Assembly: GCF_008329945.1 (NCBI RefSeq)
Contig: NZ_CP035807.1
Location: forward strand, 62,001-126,000
DNA: 64,000 nucleotides
Direction: 5' to 3'
Source: Thiospirochaeta perfilievii
Lineage (GTDB): Bacteria > Spirochaetota > Spirochaetia > DSM-2461
Shown: positions 42,278 through 52,268 of the stretch, in pieces
How positions within the stretch are numbered: the stretch's first letter is position 1
Layout: each line of letters opens with the position of its first letter
Notes under the pieces: generated by a model
What the model saw: only the letters and a program-made list of their open reading frames with translations
Told to the model about the DNA's origin: nothing
Databases searched by the model: none
Translations under genes and position numbers: made by a program

Positions 42278-43792
42278 ATGAAAAAAAATCTAATTTTTAC
42301 TTTATTACTACTTAGCCTTTCATCTTTATTTTCAGAGGATAACCTATTTTATATAAGTGATGAGAGTATATACAGGACATCGTTAAATGAAGCCCAGTAT
42401 AATGAGAGTAAATATTATACAGAAGGGACTGCTTTTACCCAGGGTTTAGAAATTTATTCAAATACAGAAAACGTCTATATTTATTTTAACGGGAAAAAAA
42501 GCCTGGCATCAAATATTTCTTACAACAGTCTACCTAGTGGAACCTATAGTCTCCAGATTAAAAAGAGTGGTTATAAATCCATATACTTATTAGTAGATAT
42601 AATTGATGGTAAACGTACGATTATTAATGTAACTCTAGCTAGAGAGTACGGGTTTTTAAGGGTAAATGTCGATGAACCTAATAGTGTAATATATCTAAAC
42701 AATATTAAATTTGATAATAACAACCCAATACCTACAGGTTCTTATAGTTTAAAAGTTAAGAGTTTTGGTTATGAAGAGTTTAAAACTAATATTCTAATTA
42801 TTGACAACTATACAAAGATAATTGACGTAAACCTTGAAAAGGCTCCATTTAAACTTACTAGTATAAAAACTAATAAAGATTATTTTAATCCTAATGCATA
42901 TGAAGGTTTCTCATCCATTAATTTTTATATTAGTGTTAATGGCCCTGGGAATGGGAACCTCATAATATATAATGTTGATAATGAGATTATACATACTAGG
43001 AGTTTAAATTTTACTAATTGGACAACAAAAGTTAATTTTAATGGTGGGGATGTTAATAACTTGTTAGATGGTTTTTACACTGTGAAAGTAGAAACAGAAG
43101 ATCAGGAAGTTTCAACTAATTTTAATGTAGATTCTACACTAATAAATCGAAACATAGGAATATATAATGGGTTTTCAGGTCTTTTAAACTGTCCAACAGC
43201 TGAAATAAATAGTAAACCAATACTCTATAACTCCATAGGACTTGGGTATAATGTTGGAAGCTCTACACTCTCCCTACCTATTTTCCTCTCAATTACAAAA
43301 TCGGATAGTTTACAGTTTCATGGTGGTTTAGAGATTGATCTAAATACTGTTAATTCAGAAAGTGATGTAAATCTATCCCTAGGACTGCTATATAGTTATA
43401 AGTTAAGTAGTTCTAGAATTGGATTAAATTTAAACTACAACTTTGAGTCTAACCAGAGTGATGAAGTATATAATTATGGAAACTCATTAATAATTAATAC
43501 ACCTATAACCCTTAATAGAGATAGTATCTATTTTTCTATAACTCCAGAATATCATTATAATTTTAATGGTTTTGATAGTGTAAACCTTTCAGGTGGAGTA
43601 CATTTTGATAACCAGAAGAGTAGAAGTGGAATATCGGTAAAAGTTAATAATATACTAGATAGAATTGACTATAACTATGGGATAGAACATACAATTTTAC
43701 TAAAGAATAGCCAAAGCTATTTAGGATTATCCCTATTAAGTGATGATGATTTTAATATCTCTTTTCTACTATCCCTTTCTAATCTCTACTAA
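42278..43792 (+). CDS. PEGA-domain protein with C-terminal beta-barrel-like region
   Basis: A 504-residue exported protein (signal MKKNLIFTLLLLSLSSLFS). Residues about 55-125 and 128-195 are two PEGA repeats ('YNSLPSGTYSLQIKKSGYK', 'NPIPTGSYSLKVKSFGYEE'). A beta-sandwich segment follows (about 200-285), and the last 200 residues alternate polar and apolar residues and end in a hydrophobic residue plus aromatic Tyr, as in outer-membrane barrels. It probably presents PEGA domains on the periplasmic or surface side. AAGGAG precedes the ATG. Its stop codon overlaps that of the convergent zinc-ribbon gene. Confidence 0.7.
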   Translation: MKKNLIFTLLLLSLSSLFSEDNLFYISDESIYRTSLNEAQYNESKYYTEGTAFTQGLEIYSNTENVYIYFNGKKSLASNISYNSLPSGTYSLQIKKSGYKSIYLLVDIIDGKRTIINVTLAREYGFLRVNVDEPNSVIYLNNIKFDNNNPIPTGSYSLKVKSFGYEEFKTNILIIDNYTKIIDVNLEKAPFKLTSIKTNKDYFNPNAYEGFSSINFYISVNGPGNGNLIIYNVDNEIIHTRSLNFTNWTTKVNFNGGDVNNLLDGFYTVKVETEDQEVSTNFNVDSTLINRNIGIYNGFSGLLNCPTAEINSKPILYNSIGLGYNVGSSTLSLPIFLSITKSDSLQFHGGLEIDLNTVNSESDVNLSLGLLYSYKLSSSRIGLNLNYNFESNQSDEVYNYGNSLIINTPITLNRDSIYFSITPEYHYNFNGFDSVNLSGGVHFDNQKSRSGISVKVNNILDRIDYNYGIEHTILLKNSQSYLGLSLLSDDDFNISFLLSLSNLY

Positions 43793-44052
43793 AACTTAGA
43801 TAGTAAAAAAATAAGAGTAAATATAAGTGTAAAAAAGAGGCTTAAAAAGATTCTAAATGTGAATCTTTTTTTCCTCTTATTCACCCTTTTTAAGTAGCCA
43901 CACTTTGGACAACCATCCTCAAAATCTAGAGAGTTACCTATAAATTTACACTTTGGACATAAGACAGAACTAAACTCACTATTACAGTTTGAACAATAAT
44001 CCTGATTTAAAGGAACTTCTGCCCCACACTTCTGACAATAAAAAGTCCTCAT
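43789..44052 (-). CDS. Double zinc-ribbon, single-helix membrane protein
   Basis: An 87-residue protein with two Cys4 knuckles: CQKC...CSNC (residues about 6-23) and CPKC...CPKC (about 32-51), then a basic stretch KRKKR and one C-terminal membrane helix. The ribbons face the cytoplasm by the positive-inside rule. The start overlaps the stop of the SpoIIE-domain gene (TAATG), so it is made with that protein. Function unknown; protein or RNA contact is typical of such ribbons. Confidence 0.75.
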   Translation of the reverse strand: MRTFYCQKCGAEVPLNQDYCSNCNSEFSSVLCPKCKFIGNSLDFEDGCPKCGYLKRVNKRKKRFTFRIFLSLFFTLIFTLIFLLSKF

Positions 44053-47000
44053 TACTTCTTCTTTATTGCTAAGATTGTTAGGTCGTCGTATTGGTCATCC
44101 TCTTTTATATGGGAGAAAAAATCGTGTTGGGCATTCTCCCCCTTATCAACCTTAAACTTATAATAAGATGAGTATTGTTCAAAATGCTGCATTAAAAAGT
44201 TATTTACAACCTTATCAATTTTTATTGTATCCTCTTTATTGGCACTAGGGTCAGGATTTAATCTAAATACTTTCTCCACAGCAATTAGTCCAAGCACAGC
44301 GTCTTTAACCTCTCCTTTTAGTGTACTAAAGTTAAAATCAAAATTAGCCTCAGGTTGTGGATAGTGATACTTCTTAAGGGAGTAATTAGTTTTATGTATA
44401 ACAGAGTGTAGTATCTCATTTATTCTAGGGACTCCTAACTCTTCAAACTCTTCATTAACTGCATGGGTATCATGTAACTCCCCCTCTTTAAGTCCTGGAT
44501 GAGTACAAACTATCTCATTATACTTTTCATCTCTAAATAGATGTTTAGACTCCTCAACACCATCTGTAAATAGGAATAAGATGTCATTTTTCCCCAGGGT
44601 TGTTGTCTCAACTTTATACCCTCCCTGCATCTCTAACATGTCAGAGGAGAAGATACCAGCTGCTGGAACCTCGTGGAGAACCATAGTCTCCATCTCATGT
44701 TTTTTAGCTCTATAGATATGAACAAGATTATCCCCAGCATTACACATATAACACTTCCCTGTTTTAGTATTTAATATAACAACTATAAAGGCAGCAAAAC
44801 GTCCTTTAAAACCCCTCTCTTCTAATAGATCATTCATTGAGTATACTAGTTCATCTATTTTATACCCCTGTTCCCTAACGGACCATTTTCTAAAATAAGA
44901 TAAAAAGATGGTCGCTACTTCTACCATAATAAGGGAGGCAGGAACACCCTTTCCTGCAATATCACACTTGATCATAGCAAAGTGATCTTCATCTATCTGT
45001 CTATAGTCAAAGTAGTCACCAGAAACACCCTTAGCACCTTCATAATATCCAAAAACAGATATCTCTTTGTTATCAAACTGTCCTGTTGTTAACTTACCCT
45101 CTCCATTAGGGTTAAGCTCTAGGGGGATGAACATCTTCTGAATCTCTTTACCCATGGTTACGTCTTTAGACATAGCAGCAGCCTTAACTAACCCCTCTGT
45201 CATCTGATTAACAGTTGATGCAAGGGTGAATAACTCATCCTTGGATTTAACTACAATCTCATGATTTTTTAATTCTGATTTATCCTCTGTATCACGGATC
45301 ATCTGAACCCCTGCTACAAGTTTTTTAATTGGATTTATCATAAATGTAGCTAAAAATAGAGCCCCTATTATTCCGATTAAAATTGCTACAATTGCTGTAA
45401 TACCCACCCGAATAATAAGATTGTTTATAGAGTTCAAAATCTCCATATTAATTGTCTCTGTTGATACTTCAAGTCTAACTAGACCTTTGTAAAATGTATC
45501 AACCCCTGTTTCATTATATAAAATGGGTTTATAAAAAACGTAGGATGATTGATCCTGAACAGTCTCATAATTAACTATTGGAACTACTCCTGTATTTGAT
45601 GACATTAGTGATAGGGCATCACTTATTTGTGTATTAAGAGTATTAATGATCTCAGAGAGCTCACTACCCCTAGCACCAGTTGCATTTATTCTCTCTGCAC
45701 TTAGCCGTATAAGCTCCTCTTTTTTATCTAATAGCTCTTTAGTACCCTTATCCTCAATATCCTTAATAAGTAGCTCTACCTCTTCTGATAGGGAGTCTCT
45801 ATACTGAGTTTGACCAATAACAATCTCCCTTGGATAACCAAGATCTGTAATAATTTTTCTAAGTTTAAGATCATCTTCTAAACTGTTATTTTCATTTAAA
45901 ATATAGTATCCAGCCTCTATACTATAGAGTTTTAATAGTAGTTGAAGCTCATCTTCCCTAATAATATCAGCAAAGTTATCGTTAAAACTTTTAATCTCAA
46001 TTCTATTTGGTAGTGGAACAAAATAGCCCGCTGTTTGTTGATCAGTATACGCCCATAATGCGTTTGTAACATTAGAGTCTGAAGATGATACACCTACAAT
46101 AGTCCCCCACATTACTTCTGGCATAGCCTCAGTAGTTGAAATTAGGTTATTTAAGTCTAGAACGGACTTTCTTTCAATATAATCCTTTGCACCTGAAACA
46201 AGGGAATTTAGTAGTATTTCTGTTCTACTAACTAAACCGTCTGTCAAGTTTTTCTTCTGGGTATCTATCATGAAATTTGCAAGTGGTAGACTGATTAAAA
46301 CGATTACCCCTATAATTAAACTGATTATTAGGGCTGTAAATTTAACCCTTAGTCCAAATCCTTTTTTCTTCATATCTCTAATCCTTAATATAACTTTTTC
46401 ATCTAAAAATGGGGTACCATTAACTAAAGCTTTAGCATCATGATAGAGTCTACTTCTCTCTCTATTTATAACACTTAGTTTAAATATTGAGAATAATAAC
46501 ATTATTAATGCTGAAACTATAATTAGGGTGAATATTAGAAATTCGAAGGAGACATTTACCCTTTTTTGACTTATAGTTTGCCACACCTCTTCATAACCCT
46601 TGGTAAAATCTCCAAACTTAACAGTTCCAGTGGATTCAACTCTTATTACAGGACCACTAAAATATGTTCCCCTAACAGGATGGATGATTCCAACTCTATA
46701 TGTTCCACCCTCTATATCGTCTAAGTTTGGTCCCTCAATTCTTCTATCTGTAACCACATTAAATACATTAGGGTCATTTTCAAACCTATAGTCCCATGGC
46801 TCAAGACCATCCCTATCTAAAATTACAACATCAACATCTCCATCAGCTTTAAAACCTCGCCCATGAATAGTTGTTACTAGTTCACCATTTGTATTTTGGC
46901 TATAGCTTATATAGGAGATGTAAGTTACCGGGATATACTTATTTAATCTAAAAATAAAGGCTTCAGGTCTACCTATATTACCTGCACTATCCAATGCCCT

Positions 47001-48851
47001 AACAGTTAGGGCATAAAACCCATTATCGAAGTTATTAAAAGAGACAGATTGAACATTAGTGAAATTATTAGATATTTTAACCCTGTTTATATTAAAGTTA
47101 TTACTATCGTAGTTTGTACCAAGATAGGTTATAACATTAGAAAAGCCTACAACATCATCATCAAAAGTATCCCATTTTATTAACTCACTATTTGATAATA
47201 AAAATCCGTTTTCATCGGTTTTAGGCTCTGGGAAATAGACCTTATCAGGGGGAGTTTTGTCATATATATATCTATACGTTGATAAATCCGATAGGTTTCC
47301 TGCATTATCCTCAGCATAAATTGAGAAGATATACTCTCCATCTTCTGTGGCTTCTAGGAAACTAGATATTTCAACATTTGATAAGACTCTATTTTGGACT
47401 AGAACTTCCCCTTCACTATTTTCCCATGAGTAATAGAACCCCTTAATACCAGAGGAGTCATTAGGTTTACTCCATCTAAATCTAACATTTGTTTTGTTAT
47501 CCCTCTTTTTATAGGATGATGAGATTATAGGTGCATCAACATCCCTATCCGGATTTAATGCCTGTATTCTAGACCTTGTACTGTTATAACTCTCTCTATT
47601 TATAGTTTGATCTTCCCAATAGACACGTAAGGAGTCCTTAAACTGAACAAAATCCCCAAATATAGAGAAGTAGTTTCTATCATCACTTACTATTTTTTCT
47701 ATCCACAAACCTGATTGTTTATCCGGTATTGCCATAACTATATCATTAGAACCTAGCTGATTATCAAACCATAGAAGATAAAATTCCTCATTAAACTCAA
47801 AACCCCTTGGTCTACTACAACTTCTAGTACCACTTGTAACCTTTTCACTATTTATTAGGGTGTATCCATCACTATCTTTGGTTAGATAACTAAAATAAAT
47901 CTTAGAAGCCTCATACCCATAACTTCTTTCCCATGTAAGACCTATCTGATTCTCCCTAATAACAAAGGATGGTCTTTGGTTATCAAAGGCACTAAAAGCC
48001 TGATTCCCAGAACCAGTTATAAACTCATCACTTCCTGTTAATAGTTTATCCTCACCCCAACTATCTTCATCTAGTTGTTTACTTTTAATAAATAGTTGGA
48101 AGTTATTATCCTCATTTGTTGATGTTACAACAGATTGATATACAACTAACTCTTCATTATTATAGTATTTGTATATAGGTAGACCACTTTGGTCAGAATT
48201 TCTATTTATAAATTCCCTATTTAAACTCCAATTTTCACCATCTTCACTTGTCCTTGAAAAGATAGATATGGCTCCAGACTCTAATGATATCTCACTATTA
48301 TCCTCTTGAACCTCTGTTGTTAATACTTTTAATTGGGATACAAATAGGATATATCCTAGCTCACCATCAATACCCCTAAAATAGATAGATGGGGATAAAA
48401 CAGCCCTATCATAATCTAGTGTGGTTAACTCTTCTAAATTTAGACTTCCTGACTTAAGATAGAAGATAGTTAGCCTATTAAAGGATGATTTACTACCAGA
48501 TGATGAGACTAAAATTAAGTTTCCTTCCCTATCACTATCTATACTATAATATTTAGGTGGGGTTATACCATAAAACTCAACAGGGGCTACACTGTGTTTT
48601 ACTTCCTCCCATAGATAACCGTCACTACTTCTTCTAATTACTAAATTTGAGACTCCTCCATCATTACCAGGAAAGTAATTAATCTCCTGCCACGCACTAT
48701 AGAGATAGTTATCACTAGACTTAAAACTGGAGAAGAGGGAGATTCCTTCACTTATAACCTCCTTCTCAGCCCAAAAAAGAGTTTGTGGAAAGATAACTGA
48801 GCTTAAAAGAATAAAAATTGAGATTAGGAATAATCTAGAATAACTCTTCAT
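44052..48851 (-). CDS. Giant membrane sensor with SpoIIE-type PP2C phosphatase output
   Basis: A 1599-residue signalling protein. After a signal peptide come about 740 periplasmic residues rich in sialidase-like (Ser/Asp-x-Asp-G) and Ig/Fn3-like segments ('SSYKKRDNKTNVRFRWSKPNDSSG', split here as WSKPND and GIKGFYYSW). Membrane helices lie near 767-790 and 840-860. A second outward sensor region follows to a helix near 1147-1170, then a HAMP linker. The PP2C/SpoIIE phosphatase (about 1255-1599) has metal Asp residues in GVSGDYFD, KCDIAGKGVPASL, FLFTDGVEES and YDDLTILAI. It contains an insertion of about 100 residues before the last motif. It would dephosphorylate a STAS-type anti-anti-sigma factor; none is encoded nearby. 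Confidence 0.85.
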   Translation of the reverse strand: MKSYSRLFLISIFILLSSVIFPQTLFWAEKEVISEGISLFSSFKSSDNYLYSAWQEINYFPGNDGGVSNLVIRRSSDGYLWEEVKHSVAPVEFYGITPPKYYSIDSDREGNLILVSSSGSKSSFNRLTIFYLKSGSLNLEELTTLDYDRAVLSPSIYFRGIDGELGYILFVSQLKVLTTEVQEDNSEISLESGAISIFSRTSEDGENWSLNREFINRNSDQSGLPIYKYYNNEELVVYQSVVTSTNEDNNFQLFIKSKQLDEDSWGEDKLLTGSDEFITGSGNQAFSAFDNQRPSFVIRENQIGLTWERSYGYEASKIYFSYLTKDSDGYTLINSEKVTSGTRSCSRPRGFEFNEEFYLLWFDNQLGSNDIVMAIPDKQSGLWIEKIVSDDRNYFSIFGDFVQFKDSLRVYWEDQTINRESYNSTRSRIQALNPDRDVDAPIISSSYKKRDNKTNVRFRWSKPNDSSGIKGFYYSWENSEGEVLVQNRVLSNVEISSFLEATEDGEYIFSIYAEDNAGNLSDLSTYRYIYDKTPPDKVYFPEPKTDENGFLLSNSELIKWDTFDDDVVGFSNVITYLGTNYDSNNFNINRVKISNNFTNVQSVSFNNFDNGFYALTVRALDSAGNIGRPEAFIFRLNKYIPVTYISYISYSQNTNGELVTTIHGRGFKADGDVDVVILDRDGLEPWDYRFENDPNVFNVVTDRRIEGPNLDDIEGGTYRVGIIHPVRGTYFSGPVIRVESTGTVKFGDFTKGYEEVWQTISQKRVNVSFEFLIFTLIIVSALIMLLFSIFKLSVINRERSRLYHDAKALVNGTPFLDEKVILRIRDMKKKGFGLRVKFTALIISLIIGVIVLISLPLANFMIDTQKKNLTDGLVSRTEILLNSLVSGAKDYIERKSVLDLNNLISTTEAMPEVMWGTIVGVSSSDSNVTNALWAYTDQQTAGYFVPLPNRIEIKSFNDNFADIIREDELQLLLKLYSIEAGYYILNENNSLEDDLKLRKIITDLGYPREIVIGQTQYRDSLSEEVELLIKDIEDKGTKELLDKKEELIRLSAERINATGARGSELSEIINTLNTQISDALSLMSSNTGVVPIVNYETVQDQSSYVFYKPILYNETGVDTFYKGLVRLEVSTETINMEILNSINNLIIRVGITAIVAILIGIIGALFLATFMINPIKKLVAGVQMIRDTEDKSELKNHEIVVKSKDELFTLASTVNQMTEGLVKAAAMSKDVTMGKEIQKMFIPLELNPNGEGKLTTGQFDNKEISVFGYYEGAKGVSGDYFDYRQIDEDHFAMIKCDIAGKGVPASLIMVEVATIFLSYFRKWSVREQGYKIDELVYSMNDLLEERGFKGRFAAFIVVILNTKTGKCYMCNAGDNLVHIYRAKKHEMETMVLHEVPAAGIFSSDMLEMQGGYKVETTTLGKNDILFLFTDGVEESKHLFRDEKYNEIVCTHPGLKEGELHDTHAVNEEFEELGVPRINEILHSVIHKTNYSLKKYHYPQPEANFDFNFSTLKGEVKDAVLGLIAVEKVFRLNPDPSANKEDTIKIDKVVNNFLMQHFEQYSSYYKFKVDKGENAQHDFFSHIKEDDQYDDLTILAIKKK

Positions 48852-48853
48852 AT

Positions 48854-51800
48854 TTATATTGTAATTTCCACCTTAATCTTAATTTCGACTCTATTTATTA
48901 GTTCCTTTAACTTTGGATAATTTTTATTTTTATCATTAGCTCTTAATATAATTAAAATTTTGTCCCTAGCCTCGAAGTAGTTCCCCTCAATAAAATCTTT
49001 TTGTGCCTCTCTAAAGAGCCTATCCTCATTGGGAGCTAGTTGGAAGTTAGACTCCTCACCTAACATAACAAGGATATCATCAATTACAACTGGGATTTCC
49101 TGATTATTTGGGTTTAAACTTAGGGCTTTTTGTAAATCAGTTAATATTCCTCTTAATGAGTCGATATCTGTTTGATCAATACTTCTTAACTTATTCTGAG
49201 CATTTACAAAAATAGCATCACTCTCTCTAATATTAGATGTATCCACTGGGAGTCTTTTAAATCCTAGAGCAACTTCTGATAGATTAATAATCTGTTGAAC
49301 CTGATTCTTTTGATCATCTTCAGCAATTTTAAGAAGATCCTTAAATCTTGTATAGGACTCATTAATAATTTTACGTTTATCCTCAATATCGCTCTTCTCC
49401 CGATCTATTTGAGTTTTACTCTTACCAACTGTTGATGTGGGAGTATAAAATCTCTCTAGAAGGACTCTACGTCTACTACCTGAATATCTTGGATTTAATC
49501 TATATGCATCTCTAACTATCTCTTCATAGGCTAGTAATATTGCCTCTTCATTATTCGGTTCAATAAAGTTTACATTTTCAATAGCTTTTAAAACATTACT
49601 TCTATATCTATTAAAATCATTTCTAAATATTACTTTAAAGGATTCTGGGTCCTTAGATTTTAAGACTTGTAACTGTAAAAATCTGGCTCTCTCATTTAGT
49701 GGTCTTACTTCTAACACTTTTAGTAGATAACTATCCGCAACTGCAAAGGATTTTAGCTTATTCACCTTATTTTCTTCCTTTACACCCTCCCTATATGCAT
49801 TCTCTGCAAAACTTAAATATCCTGCTAAAATGCTGTATAGAGGCTCGGTAACACTTAAATAACGACCAGATTCAATAGCTAAGGCATCCCTAGTTAGTGC
49901 TAACCAGTATGGGATCTCAGGATGGGGTTCTGTATTTATCTCAGCCCACCTTAACTCAGCCTCTTTAAATAGATCCGATGCAGGAATATAGGCACCCTCT
50001 AAATACTGGGTTTTCCCAAGGGTGATTAATTGCCTTACATCCCTAATAACAATCCTTGCTTCCTCTTGTTTTATCTCATCATTTAGTCTATATAAAGATG
50101 GAATTAATTCATTAATTACATAACTATTGTTACTATAGCTAATAGCAGTTTCCGATATAGTTTTACCAGTCTCAATTAACTCCCTTGCAACGTTAAAGTC
50201 TTCTCTTTCAAAGGCGTTAAGGGCATTTTGGTAGGTTGTTACCCCTCTATTTTCAGACTCCTTTGAAAGTGTAATTTTATTTATGGCTTCATTTTTATAT
50301 CTATTTAGAAGGTCCCGATTAACTGTTGCTAACTCAAGGGATTTTAAAGCACTATCAAACCTGGAGCTAAAACCTTTGTTTTCAAAAATATAGCTCTTTT
50401 CATTCTCAAACTTACTTATAAAACCCTCTAGTTTTGTAATATATTGGGAGTATTCAAGTTCAATATTTTCTAAATTCTCTAGGGCGGTTTCAGGATTATA
50501 TGTTAAAAGCTCCCTCTCATCAGTATTGTTTATATCAAAAAAGACTTTAATATTTTGTGGACTATCTGTAGGTAATGCAGCCTTTCGTATTGCGTCCCCC
50601 ATAGCATCACTTCCATCAACTATTTCATCAGAATCAACTTCAAAAATATCAATAAAATTCTCTCTACTTAAGTTACTTACAAGTGTTATCTCCTGGTCTA
50701 TATATCTCTTTTCTAACTTTTCGATCTCTTTTTTAATATCTGCTATCCATAAAGGAGCTTTTTTATATTTTAATATTGTTCTTTTATTTATATTATCTTC
50801 TATTTTATTCCACTCACTAATTCTTGTTTTTGCAAGGATTAAATTTTCATTTATGTAGTTTCTATAAGTTGTATAATCCTCATTATCAAAACTCTCTAAA
50901 TCAATTTTCAGCTGGGTAATAGTTTTAAAAGAGTCTATAACCTGTAATCCTACCTGGGAGTCTCCATAATAACTATACTTATCAACAAGAATATCCCTAC
51001 CTGTTATATTTAAATTATCGTCAATATCTATAAAAATCTTCCAGAGTGAAGTTGTATCCCTTAAAGCCTTAAGGGATGATGAAATACTATTAAAAATAGG
51101 GGTAGATTCATCATATAAACCACTATCAAATTTATCTACAGCAATTTTATAGTCTGAATTAATTCTATTCTCAAGTTTGCTTACAATATCATTTATATAA
51201 CGGGGGAATAGAGAATTAATAATATACAATATTCCCTCTTCTTCCTGGGATCTACCGTCTAGGGTTAATGTGGCATATGTTATAAAGTTACTTTTAGAAC
51301 CCTCTATTGTTATTTTTGAAAAGAGTTCATTGTAATCAAAAAGCTTACTATTTATCTTAGTAAAATTGTCTATAATATCTGGGATTTCCTTAATAGATTC
51401 AAGGGTAGAAACAAGTCTTTCATTATTTATCTCCTCCTCTTCAATTAGAGTATTAACTATAGCCATATTATCCTGTAACAAGATAATATAATTTTTAAGA
51501 GACTCTACACTACTTTTAATTTGGTTAACTTCTAAATAGGAGCTATTTTTTAAGGTGTTATAATAACTATTTAGTGAAACATCCTCATCTATTACATTTA
51601 AATCAACATTTTCAATTGGGGATGTGGTTTCATTATCCTCCATTAAAAGATCAAACTCATCCCTATGAAAGTCTAAACATAACAGATATATATCTAATGC
51701 ATTATTATACTCTTCTACTTTAAGGAACTCTAAAGCCTGATCCATTAGGGTTTTAAACTTCTTCCTATTAACAACAAAAGTTGCTGCATCCCTAGCATTA

Positions 51801-52156
51801 CGCAGGAAGACTTTTGATAACTGATCAGGATTTGGGTTTAAATCCTTAATCTTATTAATTATAAGGTCACCCTTTTCAAAATCCTCTTCATCATATATGG
51901 CTGTTATAAGATCATCCATTAAAGTATTGATTTTTTCCCGTTCTACTCTAACTGTATCTAATAATTCTTGAACCTCATAAATAGATTTAGGATTCTCTAT
52001 AGAGTATGTAGTTAATAGTTTAATAGCCTCATCATATTTTTTCTCTTCTATTAGCTGTTTTGCAATATCAATATCGCTTATTTCACTACTACCTTTGGAA
52101 TAGACAAGAGTGGTAGAGAATAATATAATAAACAACATTATTATTATTTGCTTCAT
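48854..52156 (-). CDS. Large periplasmic helical/TPR repeat protein
   Basis: An 1100-residue exported protein (signal MKQIIIMLFIILFSTTLVYS). It is almost wholly helical: a TPR at 'AKQLIEEKKYDEAIKLL', long Glu/Lys/Asn-rich helices through the middle, and clear TPR-like units at 'ALNAFEREDFNVARELI', 'KTQYLEGAYIPASDLFKEAELRW' and 'AQKDFIEGNYFEARDKILIIL'. It ends two bases before the SpoIIE-domain gene and starts divergently from the UPF0164 gene. I infer a scaffold in the envelope, perhaps contacting the SpoIIE protein's outer domain; no enzyme motif is seen. Confidence 0.75.
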   Translation of the reverse strand: MKQIIIMLFIILFSTTLVYSKGSSEISDIDIAKQLIEEKKYDEAIKLLTTYSIENPKSIYEVQELLDTVRVEREKINTLMDDLITAIYDEEDFEKGDLIINKIKDLNPNPDQLSKVFLRNARDAATFVVNRKKFKTLMDQALEFLKVEEYNNALDIYLLCLDFHRDEFDLLMEDNETTSPIENVDLNVIDEDVSLNSYYNTLKNSSYLEVNQIKSSVESLKNYIILLQDNMAIVNTLIEEEEINNERLVSTLESIKEIPDIIDNFTKINSKLFDYNELFSKITIEGSKSNFITYATLTLDGRSQEEEGILYIINSLFPRYINDIVSKLENRINSDYKIAVDKFDSGLYDESTPIFNSISSSLKALRDTTSLWKIFIDIDDNLNITGRDILVDKYSYYGDSQVGLQVIDSFKTITQLKIDLESFDNEDYTTYRNYINENLILAKTRISEWNKIEDNINKRTILKYKKAPLWIADIKKEIEKLEKRYIDQEITLVSNLSRENFIDIFEVDSDEIVDGSDAMGDAIRKAALPTDSPQNIKVFFDINNTDERELLTYNPETALENLENIELEYSQYITKLEGFISKFENEKSYIFENKGFSSRFDSALKSLELATVNRDLLNRYKNEAINKITLSKESENRGVTTYQNALNAFEREDFNVARELIETGKTISETAISYSNNSYVINELIPSLYRLNDEIKQEEARIVIRDVRQLITLGKTQYLEGAYIPASDLFKEAELRWAEINTEPHPEIPYWLALTRDALAIESGRYLSVTEPLYSILAGYLSFAENAYREGVKEENKVNKLKSFAVADSYLLKVLEVRPLNERARFLQLQVLKSKDPESFKVIFRNDFNRYRSNVLKAIENVNFIEPNNEEAILLAYEEIVRDAYRLNPRYSGSRRRVLLERFYTPTSTVGKSKTQIDREKSDIEDKRKIINESYTRFKDLLKIAEDDQKNQVQQIINLSEVALGFKRLPVDTSNIRESDAIFVNAQNKLRSIDQTDIDSLRGILTDLQKALSLNPNNQEIPVVIDDILVMLGEESNFQLAPNEDRLFREAQKDFIEGNYFEARDKILIILRANDKNKNYPKLKELINRVEIKIKVEITI

Positions 52157-52268
52157 CTATATTAGAACTCCTGCCAAAATTTGTTTTATAATATATACTA
52201 TAGGTGACGATAGAATCATTATATGTATTAACGGCAGATTGTGGAAGAGAATTTATTTTGGAGGATGT

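Noticed and set aside
52110-52268. Longer N terminus for the UPF0164-family protein
   Set aside because: It would overlap the start of the divergent gene, lacks a ribosome site, and places the signal peptide 53 residues inside the protein; TTG 52269 with GGAGGA fits better.
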